Below, in pieces: positions 7,737 through 16,756 of a stretch of DNA of 64,000 bases; position 1 is the stretch's first letter; each line of letters begins with the position of its first letter. The stretch covers positions 1-64,000 of the forward strand of contig JANLPQ010000053.1 of assembly GCA_031367325.1 (NCBI GenBank), written 5' to 3'. The position numbers and the translations under genes are program-made. The notes beneath the pieces were generated by a model. The model ran no database searches. It saw nothing but the letters and a program-made list of their open reading frames with translations, and was not told the DNA's origin. This DNA comes from JAAFIP01 sp031367325 (GTDB taxonomy: Bacteria > Pseudomonadota > Gammaproteobacteria > Burkholderiales > Burkholderiaceae_C).

Positions 7737-8633
7737 CTATTCAAACCGCCGCTCACGCAACCACTTGGTGGCAATCCACTTTTCCCCCGCTATTACCGGT
7801 GCTCCACCATGCAGGCTTTTGCTGATGGGGTGGGCGCGGTTGTAGCTAAAGAACACGGCGTTGCCGCGTTGCGGGGCAACTTCTAGTTGCACGTCGGGGA
7901 AGGTGGTGCCGCCGCCTTTTTCGGGCTCAGACAGGTACATGATGATGGTAGCCACGCGTTGGCCGCCGCGTTTCAGGATGGTGGGCGTACCGGGCTCGGC
8001 GGGGTCGAAATAGTCGTAGTGCGGCTTGTATTCGGCGCCGGGCTTGTAGTGCAAAATTTGCAAGCCTTCGCCGTTTTCTATCGGCCAGTTAACCAGGGCG
8101 GCTAGGCGTTCCTCTAGCACTTTAACTACCTCGTTTTCATCGCGCCTGAAAAACATGCCGCTGCTGGTGCGGTCGTCGTTAAGCTCTTCGCCGCCAGTCT
8201 TTACGGCCACGGTAAGCGAACGGTTCAGGCGCGGCTTGGCAGCGGCAATCAGCGCATCGCACTCATCGGGCGTCAGCACATTGCCAAACACCACAATATG
8301 CGGCGTGGCCATGCTGGACAGCACGCGTACACGGTGACCTGCAGCGTCAACATAAAGCGGCGAATCGGCCAGCGAAGGTACGGGCACAGGCACGGCAAGA
8401 GGCAAGTCTTGCTGCGCTTGCGTGCCTTGCAAATGATCGCGCAGGGTGGACTCTAGCGCCTCGATGGCAGTGTCTTCGTTCCAGCCCGACGCTAGCATCG
8501 ACTGCAACACCGCATCAGCCCCAAAGCCTTGCTGGGCTTGCTCGACAATCCAGGTGCGCAGTGCAGGCGTGATGGCTTGCGCGGCGGTCTGCACCACTTT
8601 GTCGGTGGGTTTTGAGGCGGAGTTTTGTGTCAT
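7737..8633 (-). CDS. 2OG-Fe(II) oxygenase, prolyl 4-hydroxylase-like
   Basis: This is a 298-residue protein. The C-terminal half (about 110-296) is the jelly-roll of prolyl 4-hydroxylase alpha-subunit homologs. It has iron ligands His205 and Asp207 (KPHYDYF), His275 (SLHGG) and the 2-oxoglutarate-binding Lys285 (EKWIATKW). The N-terminal 110 residues include a helical segment resembling a UBA-like fold (GFGADAVLQSMLASGWNEDTAIEAL) that often precedes this domain in betaproteobacteria. It would hydroxylate prolyl residues of an unidentified protein in the cytoplasm. Its ATG overlaps the end of yaaA by 4 bp, so the two are co-transcribed with yaaA first. Confidence 0.87.
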   Translation of the reverse strand: MTQNSASKPTDKVVQTAAQAITPALRTWIVEQAQQGFGADAVLQSMLASGWNEDTAIEALESTLRDHLQGTQAQQDLPLAVPVPVPSLADSPLYVDAAGHRVRVLSSMATPHIVVFGNVLTPDECDALIAAAKPRLNRSLTVAVKTGGEELNDDRTSSGMFFRRDENEVVKVLEERLAALVNWPIENGEGLQILHYKPGAEYKPHYDYFDPAEPGTPTILKRGGQRVATIIMYLSEPEKGGGTTFPDVQLEVAPQRGNAVFFSYNRAHPISKSLHGGAPVIAGEKWIATKWLRERRFE

Positions 8634-9415
8634 AGCTTTCTCCTGAACACTAAACGGTCGGGGTCGGACTGTGCGGCAGCAAAGGCATAGCCGTCGCTGT
8701 GGAAGGATTGTAATTTCTTCACGGTGGTGGCGCGTTTGTCGATCGCGTAGCGCGCCATCAGGCCACGTGCGCGTTTGGCAAAAAAGCTGATGATTTTGTA
8801 GTCGCCGTTTTTATAGTCTTCAAACACGCATTCCACCACGCGGGCTTTTAGCGCTTTGCGGTCGACTGATTTGAAATATTCGTTGCTGGCCAGGTTAACC
8901 ACCGTGGGCGTTTTTTCAGCTGCCAAACGTGTGTTGAAATGTGCATTGATGTAGTCGGCTAGCTGCGTACCCCAAAACTTGTACAAATTAGCGCCTTGTG
9001 CGTTGGGCAAAGCCGTGCCCATTTCCAGGCGGTAGGGCTGCATATAGTCCAGCGGCCGCAGCATGCCGTACAGGCCGCTGAGCATGCCAATGTGTTGCTG
9101 TGCCCACTGCAAATCGTCCGCTTTTAAAGTACTGGCGTTCAGGCCGTCGTACACATCGCCGTTAAAAGCTAGGATGGCTTGTTTAGAATTTTTAGCGGTG
9201 AATTTGGGCGACCATGCGGCGTAGCGCGCTACGTTCAGCGCCGACAACGCATCGCTCAAATGCATCAGCTGCGCAATGTCTTGCGGCGACTGGGTGGTCA
9301 AAATGTCTATTAGCTGCGCCGACTGCTTAGTAAACTGCGGCAGCGTGTGCGGCAGGTCTTTGGGTACGGGGGTGGTGTAGTCGAGCGACTTGGCGGGGGA
9401 CAAAAGAAATAGCAT
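8630..9415 (-). CDS. yaaA: Peroxide stress protein YaaA (DUF328)
   Basis: This is a 261-residue cytoplasmic protein of the YaaA/DUF328 family, which limits hydrogen peroxide damage by lowering free iron. Hallmarks are LFLLSPAKSLDY at the start, AFNGDVYDGLNA, GLYGMLRPLDYMQPYRLEMG, NLASNEYFKSV and ISFFAKRARGLMARY. The ATG at 9415 gives the standard N-terminus MLFLLSPAK; an upstream in-frame TTG at 9421 adds two residues and is less likely. The last 4 bp overlap the start of the prolyl-hydroxylase-like gene. Confidence 0.93.
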   Translation of the reverse strand: MLFLLSPAKSLDYTTPVPKDLPHTLPQFTKQSAQLIDILTTQSPQDIAQLMHLSDALSALNVARYAAWSPKFTAKNSKQAILAFNGDVYDGLNASTLKADDLQWAQQHIGMLSGLYGMLRPLDYMQPYRLEMGTALPNAQGANLYKFWGTQLADYINAHFNTRLAAEKTPTVVNLASNEYFKSVDRKALKARVVECVFEDYKNGDYKIISFFAKRARGLMARYAIDKRATTVKKLQSFHSDGYAFAAAQSDPDRLVFRRKL

Positions 9416-9529
9416 AGTCAATATTTTGCACTAGCTGCAGCGGTGTAGGCTGAATCTGGGATATTGTGCAGTGATTTTTACCGATCAAACGGTCGTTACA
9501 TTGCGAACAGGCTATGTTGCATGAAAGCC

Positions 9530-9592
9530 ATTTACTATTGATTGCATAGCTGCTTGAGCAGGTTTTATATGGCCTACAGCCTGTTTCTTTAT
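9530..9592 (+). repeat. Dispersed AGCTGCTTGAGCAG repeat
   Basis: The core ATAGCTGCTTGAGCAG lies at 9546-9561, with upstream ACTATTGATTGC and a tail GGTTTTATATGGCCTACAGCC. It lies between yaaA and the epoxide-hydrolase-like gene, whose TAA stop (9589-9591, read from the minus strand) is formed by the repeat's end. Confidence 0.85.
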
Positions 9593-10494
9593 ATAAAAGC
9601 AGCAATCAAATGCGCTACCAAGGCAGGTTGCTCATGCACGATCCAGTGGGTAGCACCGGGCACGCGGTGCACCTGCAATTGCGGTATGTAATCATCCAGC
9701 CCATCTATCAGCGCAGGCGGCAGCGCAATATCGTCCATGCCCCAAATCACCTGCGTGGGAGTGTTGACTGTCAACATCTCGCGCGGCAGCGTAATGGCAC
9801 TAAGACCTGTTGCAGCACCTGCGTCGCTAGCCGTGGCGGGGCGCAGGGGCGAGGCACGGTAGTAATTGCAGCCGCCCGTTAGGCTGTGGTCCCACACGCT
9901 GCGGTACTGGGCCTTGACCGCATCAGTTAGCCAGTCGTGCTTGCCGCTGCCGCCTAGCATGTTGGTTAAAAACTCCCACAGCCTGCGATAGTCATCCTCG
10001 GCCAGCAGCCGCTCGGCATCTGGCCGGATAAGAAAATTCATGTAGCTACTAGCAGCTTGCTGGGCGGGCGAATCGCGCAGCTCACGCAAAAAAGTGCCCG
10101 GGTGCGGCGAATTAATAATGCACAGCTTGCGCATCAGCTGCGGCATTTGGTTAGCCAGATTCCACGCCACTGCACCGCCCCAGTCATGCGCCACCAGCGC
10201 CGCCAGCGGCGCATTAGGCGACTCGATGGCGATCAACGCCGCAATGTCTTGCACCAAATACTTTGCCCGGTACTGCCCTACATCGGCAGGCGCAGACGAC
10301 GCCTCAAACCCCCGCAAATTAGGCGCCACACACCGATACCCCAGCTGCGCAAAATGCGCCAACAACCCATCCCACACAAACGCCCCTTCCGGGAAGCCAT
10401 GCAAAAACACCATCACCGGCCGGCCTTTTTGCCCACTGGCGCGGCAGCTTAAGGTAATGCCGTGCGGCAGGGTAAGTGGATAAAGTTCAGGCAT
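9589..10494 (-). CDS. Alpha/beta hydrolase, epoxide hydrolase-like
   Basis: This is a 301-residue cytoplasmic alpha/beta hydrolase. It has the oxyanion motif HGFPE (residues 32-36) and the nucleophile Asp104 in VAHDWGGAVA. The usual nucleophile-elbow Ser is replaced by Asp in the way typical of epoxide hydrolases and haloalkane dehalogenases. The acid lies in IWGMDDIALP and the base in GATHWIVHEQ. HGFPE and the cap-domain layout favour epoxide hydrolase; the substrate is unknown. It stands alone between two copies of the dispersed repeat. The ATG at 10494 gives the expected N-terminus. Confidence 0.82.
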   Translation of the reverse strand: MPELYPLTLPHGITLSCRASGQKGRPVMVFLHGFPEGAFVWDGLLAHFAQLGYRCVAPNLRGFEASSAPADVGQYRAKYLVQDIAALIAIESPNAPLAALVAHDWGGAVAWNLANQMPQLMRKLCIINSPHPGTFLRELRDSPAQQAASSYMNFLIRPDAERLLAEDDYRRLWEFLTNMLGGSGKHDWLTDAVKAQYRSVWDHSLTGGCNYYRASPLRPATASDAGAATGLSAITLPREMLTVNTPTQVIWGMDDIALPPALIDGLDDYIPQLQVHRVPGATHWIVHEQPALVAHLIAAFI

Positions 10495-10528
10495 GCGTAG
10501 TCTCCTGCAGCGAGTGTACAGAGATCTT

Positions 10529-10596
10529 TTATACTATTAATTCAATAGCTGCTTGAGCAGTTTTTACTAGGGTTGCAAGGCTATTTCTTATAAATA
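10529..10596 (+). repeat. Dispersed AGCTGCTTGAGCAG repeat
   Basis: The core is at 10545-10560, preceded by ATACTATTAATTCA and followed by TTTTTACTAGGGTTGCAAGG, so it belongs to the tail type TTTACTTGGGTTACAAGGC. It is intergenic. Confidence 0.88.
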
Positions 10597-10681
10597 TTCG
10601 GCTGATTAGGACTTGTGTAGGGTTTTGCAGCACAATGAAGTTCACTTGAAACTGGAAAGCAACTTTAAAGGCGATGGTGGT

Positions 10682-11122
10682 ATGAGAATATTTTTAATCA
10701 GCCTGCTGTGTGTTTACCTTACAGGGTGCAAAGACACGCTACTGCCCCCAGTACAAGTTTCAATGCCATCCTCTGTGGTAGGCACAGGCCCGGCGCAACT
10801 GACCATTGAATTTGAGTCGAGTGACAAGACCCAGCATGACTGCGCTAATCTGCTAGCAGGGTTGCAAGGAGTTGGCTTAACGATTAAGGTAGAGGAAACT
10901 AGCTCAGATGCGTCATGGTTTAAACAAGCCAGTAAAGTCGATACTGCTTGGACCATTAAGTTAACTAAACAATTTGATGGATCGTCTAAGGAAATGGACG
11001 CTTTGGTGGTGTCGTTCGATAAGTGTCGTACTGGACTGAATTCAAAGCTGAAATGGACAGTGTTGCAAAAATCAACTCAGTTGACTCTGCTGAAAAGTGC
11101 GCTGTCGGCATCGGTAATTTGA
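10682..11122 (+). CDS. Small lipoprotein, unknown function; possible 3' frameshift
   Basis: The start at ATG 10682 gives a lipoprotein signal peptide with lipobox YLTGC (Cys16), so the product should be lipidated and periplasm-facing. The 146-residue product has no family I recognise. Near 11030 the reading changes character. In the annotated frame the tail is KLKWTVLQKSTQLTLL, while the overlapping frame (open to 11205) reads EFKAEMDSVAKINSVDSAEK and looks more like protein. A one-base indel may have truncated an originally longer protein ending near 11205. Pro-rich PPVQVSMPSS follows the lipobox as a linker. Confidence 0.6.
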   Translation: MRIFLISLLCVYLTGCKDTLLPPVQVSMPSSVVGTGPAQLTIEFESSDKTQHDCANLLAGLQGVGLTIKVEETSSDASWFKQASKVDTAWTIKLTKQFDGSSKEMDALVVSFDKCRTGLNSKLKWTVLQKSTQLTLLKSALSASVI

Positions 11123-11215
11123 TTGCGCAGATCGCTAAGTCATCTGTTGGGCTCGCACCGCAAATGGCTCATTGGATATGTTTTCAAATTAATTTACAAA
11201 AATAAATTGAAATAT

Positions 11216-11275
11216 AAAGAGCTATAAATTTCATAGCTGCTTGAGCAGGATTTACTTGGGTTTCAAGCCTAAAAT
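11216..11275 (+). repeat. Dispersed AGCTGCTTGAGCAG repeat
   Basis: The core is at 11233-11248, with upstream GCTATAAATTTC and tail GATTTACTTGGGTTTCAAGCC. It lies between the lipoprotein gene and the 3' end of engB. Confidence 0.88.
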
Positions 11276-11304
11276 ACTTTAAAAATGCACCCCACAGAGG
11301 CTTC

Positions 11305-12171
11305 TTAGACCTCTGGCGCACCTTCAACATCACCATTCAACTCAGCCGCATCCAGCGCCACGTCATGGGCTACTTCGGCGGCGTCTTCGGCGTCGACTGA
11401 TCGCACCAGCGGTGCGGCGGCCCAGGCGCGCAGGTGCAGGGCCATCTCGTCTACGCCGATGCGTTTGAGGGCGGAGAACATTTTTACCTCGCCGCCGCCG
11501 GCTTGCAGCTTGGCTACCGACAGGGCTTTGGCGGCTTCGGTTTTGTTCAGCTTGTCGGCCTTGGTTAGCAAAATGACGAATTTGAGGCCTTTTTCTACCC
11601 GCGGGCGGATGACGTCCAGCAAGATGTCGTCTAGCTCGGTCATGCCTAGGCGCGGGTCGCACAGCAGCACCACGGCGGCTAGGTTTTCGCGGCTTTTGAG
11701 GTAGTTGGCCATCACGCGCTGCCAGCGCAGCTTGCTGTCTTTGGCCACTGCTGCGTAGCCGTATCCGGGCAGGTCGGCCAGCACGGCGTCTTGCGCGCCT
11801 TGGCGGCCAATAGAAAACAGGTTGATGTGCTGCGTGCGGCCGGGTGTTTTAGACGCATAGGCCAGTTGTTTTTGCTGTGCCAGCGTGTTGATACAGGTAG
11901 ATTTGCCAGCGTTAGACCGGCCCACAAAGGCGATTTCGGGCACGTCTAGCGCAGGCAGGTGGTGCAACTGGGCGGCGGTGGTGAGAAAGCGCGTGGTGTG
12001 CAGCCAGGCCATGGCTTCTTTGGCCTCGGTGGTGGCTACTATGGGCTTGGCATAGTCGGGTGCTGTGCGGTTTAGCGCGCTGGCCTTGCCCTGCTGGGCT
12101 AGCGACACCGTTGAGCGGGCTTTGCTGCGCGGGCCCGGGTTGGTAGATTTTTTAGACGGTGTAGAGGACAT
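11305..12171 (-). CDS. engB: Ribosome biogenesis GTPase EngB/YsxC
   Basis: This is a 288-residue GTPase needed for 50S subunit assembly. It shows G1 GRSNAGKS, G3 DLPGYG, G4 LTKADK and the EngB-specific ARYA-like/TPGRTQHINLF segment. The family is about 200 residues; here there are about 60 extra N-terminal residues rich in Ser/Lys/Pro and an acidic Ala-rich C-terminal tail (DAEDAAEVAHDVALDAAE). Similar extensions occur in Burkholderiales. The ATG at 12171 was preferred to an in-frame TTG at 12186. It is divergent from cytochrome c4, the usual arrangement in this order. Confidence 0.93.
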   Translation of the reverse strand: MSSTPSKKSTNPGPRSKARSTVSLAQQGKASALNRTAPDYAKPIVATTEAKEAMAWLHTTRFLTTAAQLHHLPALDVPEIAFVGRSNAGKSTCINTLAQQKQLAYASKTPGRTQHINLFSIGRQGAQDAVLADLPGYGYAAVAKDSKLRWQRVMANYLKSRENLAAVVLLCDPRLGMTELDDILLDVIRPRVEKGLKFVILLTKADKLNKTEAAKALSVAKLQAGGGEVKMFSALKRIGVDEMALHLRAWAAAPLVRSVDAEDAAEVAHDVALDAAELNGDVEGAPEV

Positions 12172-12314
12172 GGTGGGGCGTGCCAAAGGGGCACTTATTA
12201 GATTCGCATTAGCTTTGCATTAAGCCTGCAAAATAGTCTGGAAAGCGTGCTGGAAGGGATTTCCCGCATGAAGCATTGTAAAATCAAAGGGTTTTGCTTC
12301 CCGGACAGTTACAA

Positions 12315-12971
12315 ATGACGTCATTCTCTATGAAATTTATCGCCCGATTACTATTTGCCGCCTGTGTTGCGGTGCCTGCTTTGGTAGCTATTCCTGCCGC
12401 AGCCTCTGGCCCAGAGGCCCCCAAAATGGCCAAGCCAGACCTGGCCAAAGGCGCTGAAAAATTTACCGCTGTGTGCGCCGCCTGCCACGGTGCAGACGGC
12501 AATTCTGGCTCGCCAGAGAATCCAAAGCTAGCCGGCCAGCATCCAGAATATCTGGTCAAACAGTTGATGGAATTTAAAGCCGGTAAGCGCAAAAACGCCA
12601 TCATGCAAGGTTTTGCCTCCACACTCAGCGACGAAGACATGCGCAACGTGGCCTACTGGGCTACCGCGCAAAAGCAAAAGCCCGGCTTTGCCAAAGACAA
12701 AGACTTGGTTGCTCTAGGCGAGAAGATCTACAAAGGCGGCATCGCTGACCGCCAAATTGCCGCCTGCGCTGGCTGCCACAGCCCCTCGGGCGCGGGCATT
12801 CCGTCGCAATACCCCCGCTTGGCGGGCCAGCATGCCGACTACGTGGCCTCGTCGCTGCGCGGCTACCGCGACGGCACGCGTAACAACAATATCCAAATGA
12901 CGCAAAACGCCGCTAAGTTAAATGACCGTGAGATTAAAGCCGTAGCCGACTACGTAGCAGGTCTGCGCTGA
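12315..12971 (+). CDS. Cytochrome c4 (dihaem)
   Basis: This is a 218-residue periplasmic dihaem cytochrome c. A signal peptide spans residues 1 to about 32 (ending PAAASG). Two c-type haem sites follow, CAACH (Cys55-His59) and CAGCH (Cys151-His155), each trailed by the Met-containing second half (NAIMQGFAS and NNIQMTQNA) expected for His/Met ligation. C4 proteins shuttle electrons to terminal oxidases. The start at 12315 has GGACAG eight bases upstream; ATG 12330 is a possible alternative. A strong terminator lies about 130 bp downstream, so it is probably monocistronic. Confidence 0.9.
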   Translation: MTSFSMKFIARLLFAACVAVPALVAIPAAASGPEAPKMAKPDLAKGAEKFTAVCAACHGADGNSGSPENPKLAGQHPEYLVKQLMEFKAGKRKNAIMQGFASTLSDEDMRNVAYWATAQKQKPGFAKDKDLVALGEKIYKGGIADRQIAACAGCHSPSGAGIPSQYPRLAGQHADYVASSLRGYRDGTRNNNIQMTQNAAKLNDREIKAVADYVAGLR

Positions 12972-13104
12972 TTTGTACCTGTGCAAGCAGGAACTTATTG
13001 CGTGCTACGGAGCCTAAAAGAACAACTTGCCATAAGCGGTCTTTGAGGTCTTACTTTTTGGGTTGTTTTAGGCGGCCTGTTACGAAAATAGCGCTTCCCT
13101 TTTA

Positions 13105-13138
13105 AAAAGGCGGGTTTTCTGAGTGAAACCCGCCTTTT
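13105..13138 (+). terminator. Rho-independent terminator
   Basis: This is a perfect 13-bp stem (AAAAGGCGGGTTT paired with AAACCCGCCTTTT) with an 8-nt loop, flanked by A and T runs. It lies between cytochrome c4 and resB and can work in both directions. Confidence 0.9.
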
Positions 13139-13165
13139 GTCCTTTCAGTTTGAGACAATTACCCC

Positions 13166-15355
13166 ATGTCAGTTTCTACCCACGGTATGCGGCTTAAAAC
13201 GCCATCTCTCGCGCTGCGCGCTGCGGTAGAACTGTTGTCGTCCATGCGGTTTTCTATTTCGCTGCTGACGGTAATTTGCATTGCCTCGGTGATCGGCACC
13301 GTGCTCAAGCAAGGCGAGCCTTTGGGCAACTACATTAACCAGTTTGGCCCGTTTTGGGCCGATGTGTTTTTAGCCGTCAACTTGCCTACGGTGTACAGCG
13401 CGTGGTGGTTTTTATTGATTTTGGCTTTTTTGGTGATTTCCACCAGCTTGTGCATCAGCCGCAATACGCCCAAGATTTTGGCCGACTTGAAAATCTACAA
13501 AGAAGGCATGCGTGAGCAAAGCCTAAAAGCCTTTGGCCACCGCGCACAGGCCAGCTTGAACGAAAGCGTAGAAGCAGCAGCCCAGCGCGTAGGCAACACG
13601 CTGGTGGCCGCAGGCTGGCGGGTTAAACTGCAAACACGCCCCAACGGCCTGATGCTGGCCGCCAAGGCTGGCGCCGTTAACAAGCTGGGCTACATTGCTG
13701 CGCACAGCGCTATCGTGCTGGTGTGCGTGGGTGGCTTGCTGGATGGTGATTTATTTATACGCATGCAGCAGTGGTTTAACGGCAAGTCTATCTACGGCGG
13801 CGGCGGCATGATAGCCGATATAGCGCCGCAGCACCGCTTGTCACCGTCCAATCTGGCCTTTCGGGGCAACCTGCTGGTGGCCGAAGGCGCTACGTCGTCT
13901 ACCGCCATATTGAACCAAAGCGGCGGCGTCCTGATTCAAGACTTGCCGTTTTCTATTGAGCTGAAAAAATTTATTGTGGAGCATTACTCTACCGGCATGC
14001 CCAAGCTGTTTGCCAGCGAGATTGTGATTACCGACAAAGAAACCGGTCAAAAAATACCGGCGCGTGTCGAGGTAAACCACCCAGCCAGCTACAAAGGCAT
14101 CGAGATTTACCAAAGCAGTTTTGACGATGGAGGCTCTAGCGTCAAGCTGCGCGCTATACCCATGGGTTTAGGCGCCAAGAGCTTTGATGTCGAAGGCGTG
14201 ATTGGCGGGCAAACCAATTTGGCCAAAGACGGCGGCGCCGACAAGATGACGCTAGAGTACACCGCGCTGCGGGTGATGAACGTAGAGAACTTTGGCAAAA
14301 ACGGCGACGGTTCTGCAGTAGATGTGCGCAAGGTAGATTTGCGCGAATCGTTTGACAAAACGCTGGGTGCAGCCAACAAAATAAAAACCACCAAAGAGCT
14401 GCAAAACATCGGCCCCAGCATTACCTACAAGCTGCGCGATGCCGCAGGCCAAGCCAAAGAGTTTCACAACTACATGCTGCCGGTGGTGCTAGACAAAGAC
14501 GCCAAAGGCCAAGGCCAAGCGTTGTATTTGCTAGGCATGCGCGACGCACCCAATGTGCCGTTTAGCTACCTGCGCGTGCCTGCCGACGACAAAGGCGAAA
14601 TGGACGGATTTGCCCGCCTGCGCATGGCGTTGGCAGACCCTGATATGCGTGCTAAAGCGGTACAAAGTTACGTGGGCAAGGCGGTAGAGCCAGGTAAAAA
14701 AGACATGGCAGACCAGCTGACCATTTCTGCATCGCGCGCGCTGGCCTTGTTTGCAGGCGCAGAAAAAATCAACGGTGATGCTGTGTCGGGCTTACAGGCG
14801 GTATCGAAATTTATGGAAGCCAGCGTGCCCGAAGCGGAGCGCGAGCGCGCAGGCGAGGTGCTGGTGCGCATTTTGAATGGCACTATTTTTGAGCTGCTGC
14901 AAGTCAGCCGCACACAAGCGGGGCTGGAGCCTCTGCTGCCTGACGACAAGACGCAAGCCTTCATGTCGCAAGCGGTGATCTCGCTGTCAGATGCATTTTT
15001 CTACCCCGCGCCTATGGCTTTTGCGCTCAAAGACTTTACGCAAGTGCAAGCCAGCGTGTTCCAGCTGGCGCGCGCGCCGGGCAAATGGGTTGTGTATACC
15101 GGCTGCTTGTTTTTGATCATCGGTATTTTTGCCATGCTGTATGTGCGCGAGCGCAGGCTGTGGGTGTGGTTGTCACCAGCTGCTAGCGGCAATTCAGATG
15201 CTGATGGCAGCACCAGCGCACAAATGGCGCTGTCGACTAACCGCAAGACCATGGATGGCGACAAAGAATTTGAATTGCTTAAGACGAAGCTACTGGGCCT
15301 ACTACCCACCGCCACGCAAGACAGTGCTGCGGTTAACTCGACAGGTGTGAAGTAA
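13166..15355 (+). CDS. resB: Cytochrome c biogenesis protein ResB (Ccs1)
   Basis: This is a 729-residue inner-membrane protein of the system II cytochrome c maturation complex, which with CcsB/CcsA carries haem outward and attaches it to apocytochromes. Four hydrophobic helices are visible: three in the first 190 residues (near 35-55, 70-100 and 165-190) and one near 640-660 (CLFLIIGIFAMLYVRERRLWVW). A large periplasmic domain lies between. The motif SMRFSISLLTVICIASVIGT near residue 27 is typical. The stop overlaps the ATG of the next gene (TAATG), so the two are translationally coupled. The dihaem cytochromes here are natural clients. Confidence 0.92.
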   Translation: MSVSTHGMRLKTPSLALRAAVELLSSMRFSISLLTVICIASVIGTVLKQGEPLGNYINQFGPFWADVFLAVNLPTVYSAWWFLLILAFLVISTSLCISRNTPKILADLKIYKEGMREQSLKAFGHRAQASLNESVEAAAQRVGNTLVAAGWRVKLQTRPNGLMLAAKAGAVNKLGYIAAHSAIVLVCVGGLLDGDLFIRMQQWFNGKSIYGGGGMIADIAPQHRLSPSNLAFRGNLLVAEGATSSTAILNQSGGVLIQDLPFSIELKKFIVEHYSTGMPKLFASEIVITDKETGQKIPARVEVNHPASYKGIEIYQSSFDDGGSSVKLRAIPMGLGAKSFDVEGVIGGQTNLAKDGGADKMTLEYTALRVMNVENFGKNGDGSAVDVRKVDLRESFDKTLGAANKIKTTKELQNIGPSITYKLRDAAGQAKEFHNYMLPVVLDKDAKGQGQALYLLGMRDAPNVPFSYLRVPADDKGEMDGFARLRMALADPDMRAKAVQSYVGKAVEPGKKDMADQLTISASRALALFAGAEKINGDAVSGLQAVSKFMEASVPEAERERAGEVLVRILNGTIFELLQVSRTQAGLEPLLPDDKTQAFMSQAVISLSDAFFYPAPMAFALKDFTQVQASVFQLARAPGKWVVYTGCLFLIIGIFAMLYVRERRLWVWLSPAASGNSDADGSTSAQMALSTNRKTMDGDKEFELLKTKLLGLLPTATQDSAAVNSTGVK

Positions 15356-16737
15356 TGAATACTGCAACAACAACGCTGAACTCGCCGAACACGGCCGCTA
15401 ATGTAACCAACAAGGCTACAACGACCACCATCATGCTTAGCGAGGGTTACTTTGCCAAGCGCAGCGCCTTCGACTGGTTGTTTGCATTGCTGGTGGTGCT
15501 GGGCGCAGGCTACACACTGTCGCACTACAGCGCATCCATGGATTTTTACGATAAATCTATTTTGGTAGGTCTAGTACCGGCCGTCATTTGGCTGGGTTGG
15601 TTTTGGCGGCCCCTGCGCAATTTAATGCTGGTAGTGGCCGCGTTTTCACTGCTGGGTATTAGCTCGTACCAAGGCGACTTAGCGCGAGCTGAAAAAGTGT
15701 TTTGGCTCAAATATTTCTTGTCCAGCCAGTCGGCTATTTTGTGGATGAGCGTGCTGTTTTTTATGAGCACCATTTTTTATTGGCTGGGCGTAGCCTCTAC
15801 CAAGCAAAGCGACGCGATGGAATCACTAGGCAGCAAAATTGCATGGGCGGCTGTGACGATGGCATTGATTGGCACGATGGTGCGCTGGCACGAGAGCCAT
15901 TTGCTCGGCCCTGATATTGGCCACATTCCGGTGAGTAATTTGTACGAAGTCTTCGTGCTGTTCTGTTGGCTAACTACTACCTTCTATTTGTACTACGAAG
16001 CCAACTACGGCACCAAAGCGCTGGGTGCCATGGTCATGCTAGTGGTGAGCGCAGCGGTGGGATTTTTGCTGTGGTACACGCTGGTGCGTGATGCGCATGA
16101 AATCCAGCCCCTGGTACCCGCACTAAAAAGCTGGTGGATGAAACTGCATGTGCCTGCCAACTTTATTGGTTACGGTACGTTTGCGTTGTCGGCCATGGTG
16201 GCATTTGGTTATTTGATCAAACAACAGGCTGCTGAAACTCGGTGGTACAAGCTCACACCGCTGTGGCTGCTGGGTGTGGTGCTGTGCTTTTTGCCGATAG
16301 TGTTCCGCTCGTCATCGGTGGCGGGTTCGGGCACGTCTAATTACTGGTTGGGTTATGCGGGTGTTTCGATATTGATCGTGGGCGGTATTTTGATGGCCCG
16401 CAAACGGATTGCGCAGCGCCTGCCCAGTTTTGAAATATTAGACGACGTGATGTACAAAGCCATTGCAGTAGGATTTGCCTTCTTCACCATCGCTACTGTG
16501 CTGGGTGCCCTATGGGCCGCCGAGGCATGGGGCGGCTACTGGAGCTGGGACCCCAAAGAAACCTGGGCCCTCATTGTGTGGCTGAACTACGCTGCCTGGC
16601 TACACATGCGCCTGATGAAAGGCCTGCGCGGCACCGTGGCAGCATGGTGGGCGCTAGCGGGCTTGGCGATTACCACGTTTGCGTTTCTAGGTGTGAATAT
16701 GTTTTTGAGCGGATTGCATAGCTACGGGACTTTATAG
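15355..16737 (+). CDS. ccsB: Cytochrome c biogenesis protein CcsB/CcsA (haem handling)
   Basis: This is a 460-residue polytopic membrane protein with about ten helices and the tryptophan-rich WWD-type haem-binding motif WGGYWSWDPKETWALIVWL near residue 390. It is the ResC/CcsA partner of ResB in system II cytochrome c maturation. In betaproteobacteria it is named CcsB. It overlaps resB by one base. A conserved His is visible in PVSNLYEVFVLFCW-adjacent HESHLLGPDIGHIP and in the late LHSYG. The gene is followed by a 212-bp palindromic element rather than a simple terminator. Confidence 0.92.
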   Translation: MNTATTTLNSPNTAANVTNKATTTTIMLSEGYFAKRSAFDWLFALLVVLGAGYTLSHYSASMDFYDKSILVGLVPAVIWLGWFWRPLRNLMLVVAAFSLLGISSYQGDLARAEKVFWLKYFLSSQSAILWMSVLFFMSTIFYWLGVASTKQSDAMESLGSKIAWAAVTMALIGTMVRWHESHLLGPDIGHIPVSNLYEVFVLFCWLTTTFYLYYEANYGTKALGAMVMLVVSAAVGFLLWYTLVRDAHEIQPLVPALKSWWMKLHVPANFIGYGTFALSAMVAFGYLIKQQAAETRWYKLTPLWLLGVVLCFLPIVFRSSSVAGSGTSNYWLGYAGVSILIVGGILMARKRIAQRLPSFEILDDVMYKAIAVGFAFFTIATVLGALWAAEAWGGYWSWDPKETWALIVWLNYAAWLHMRLMKGLRGTVAAWWALAGLAITTFAFLGVNMFLSGLHSYGTL

Positions 16738-16756
16738 TTTTTAAATACTGAAGATC

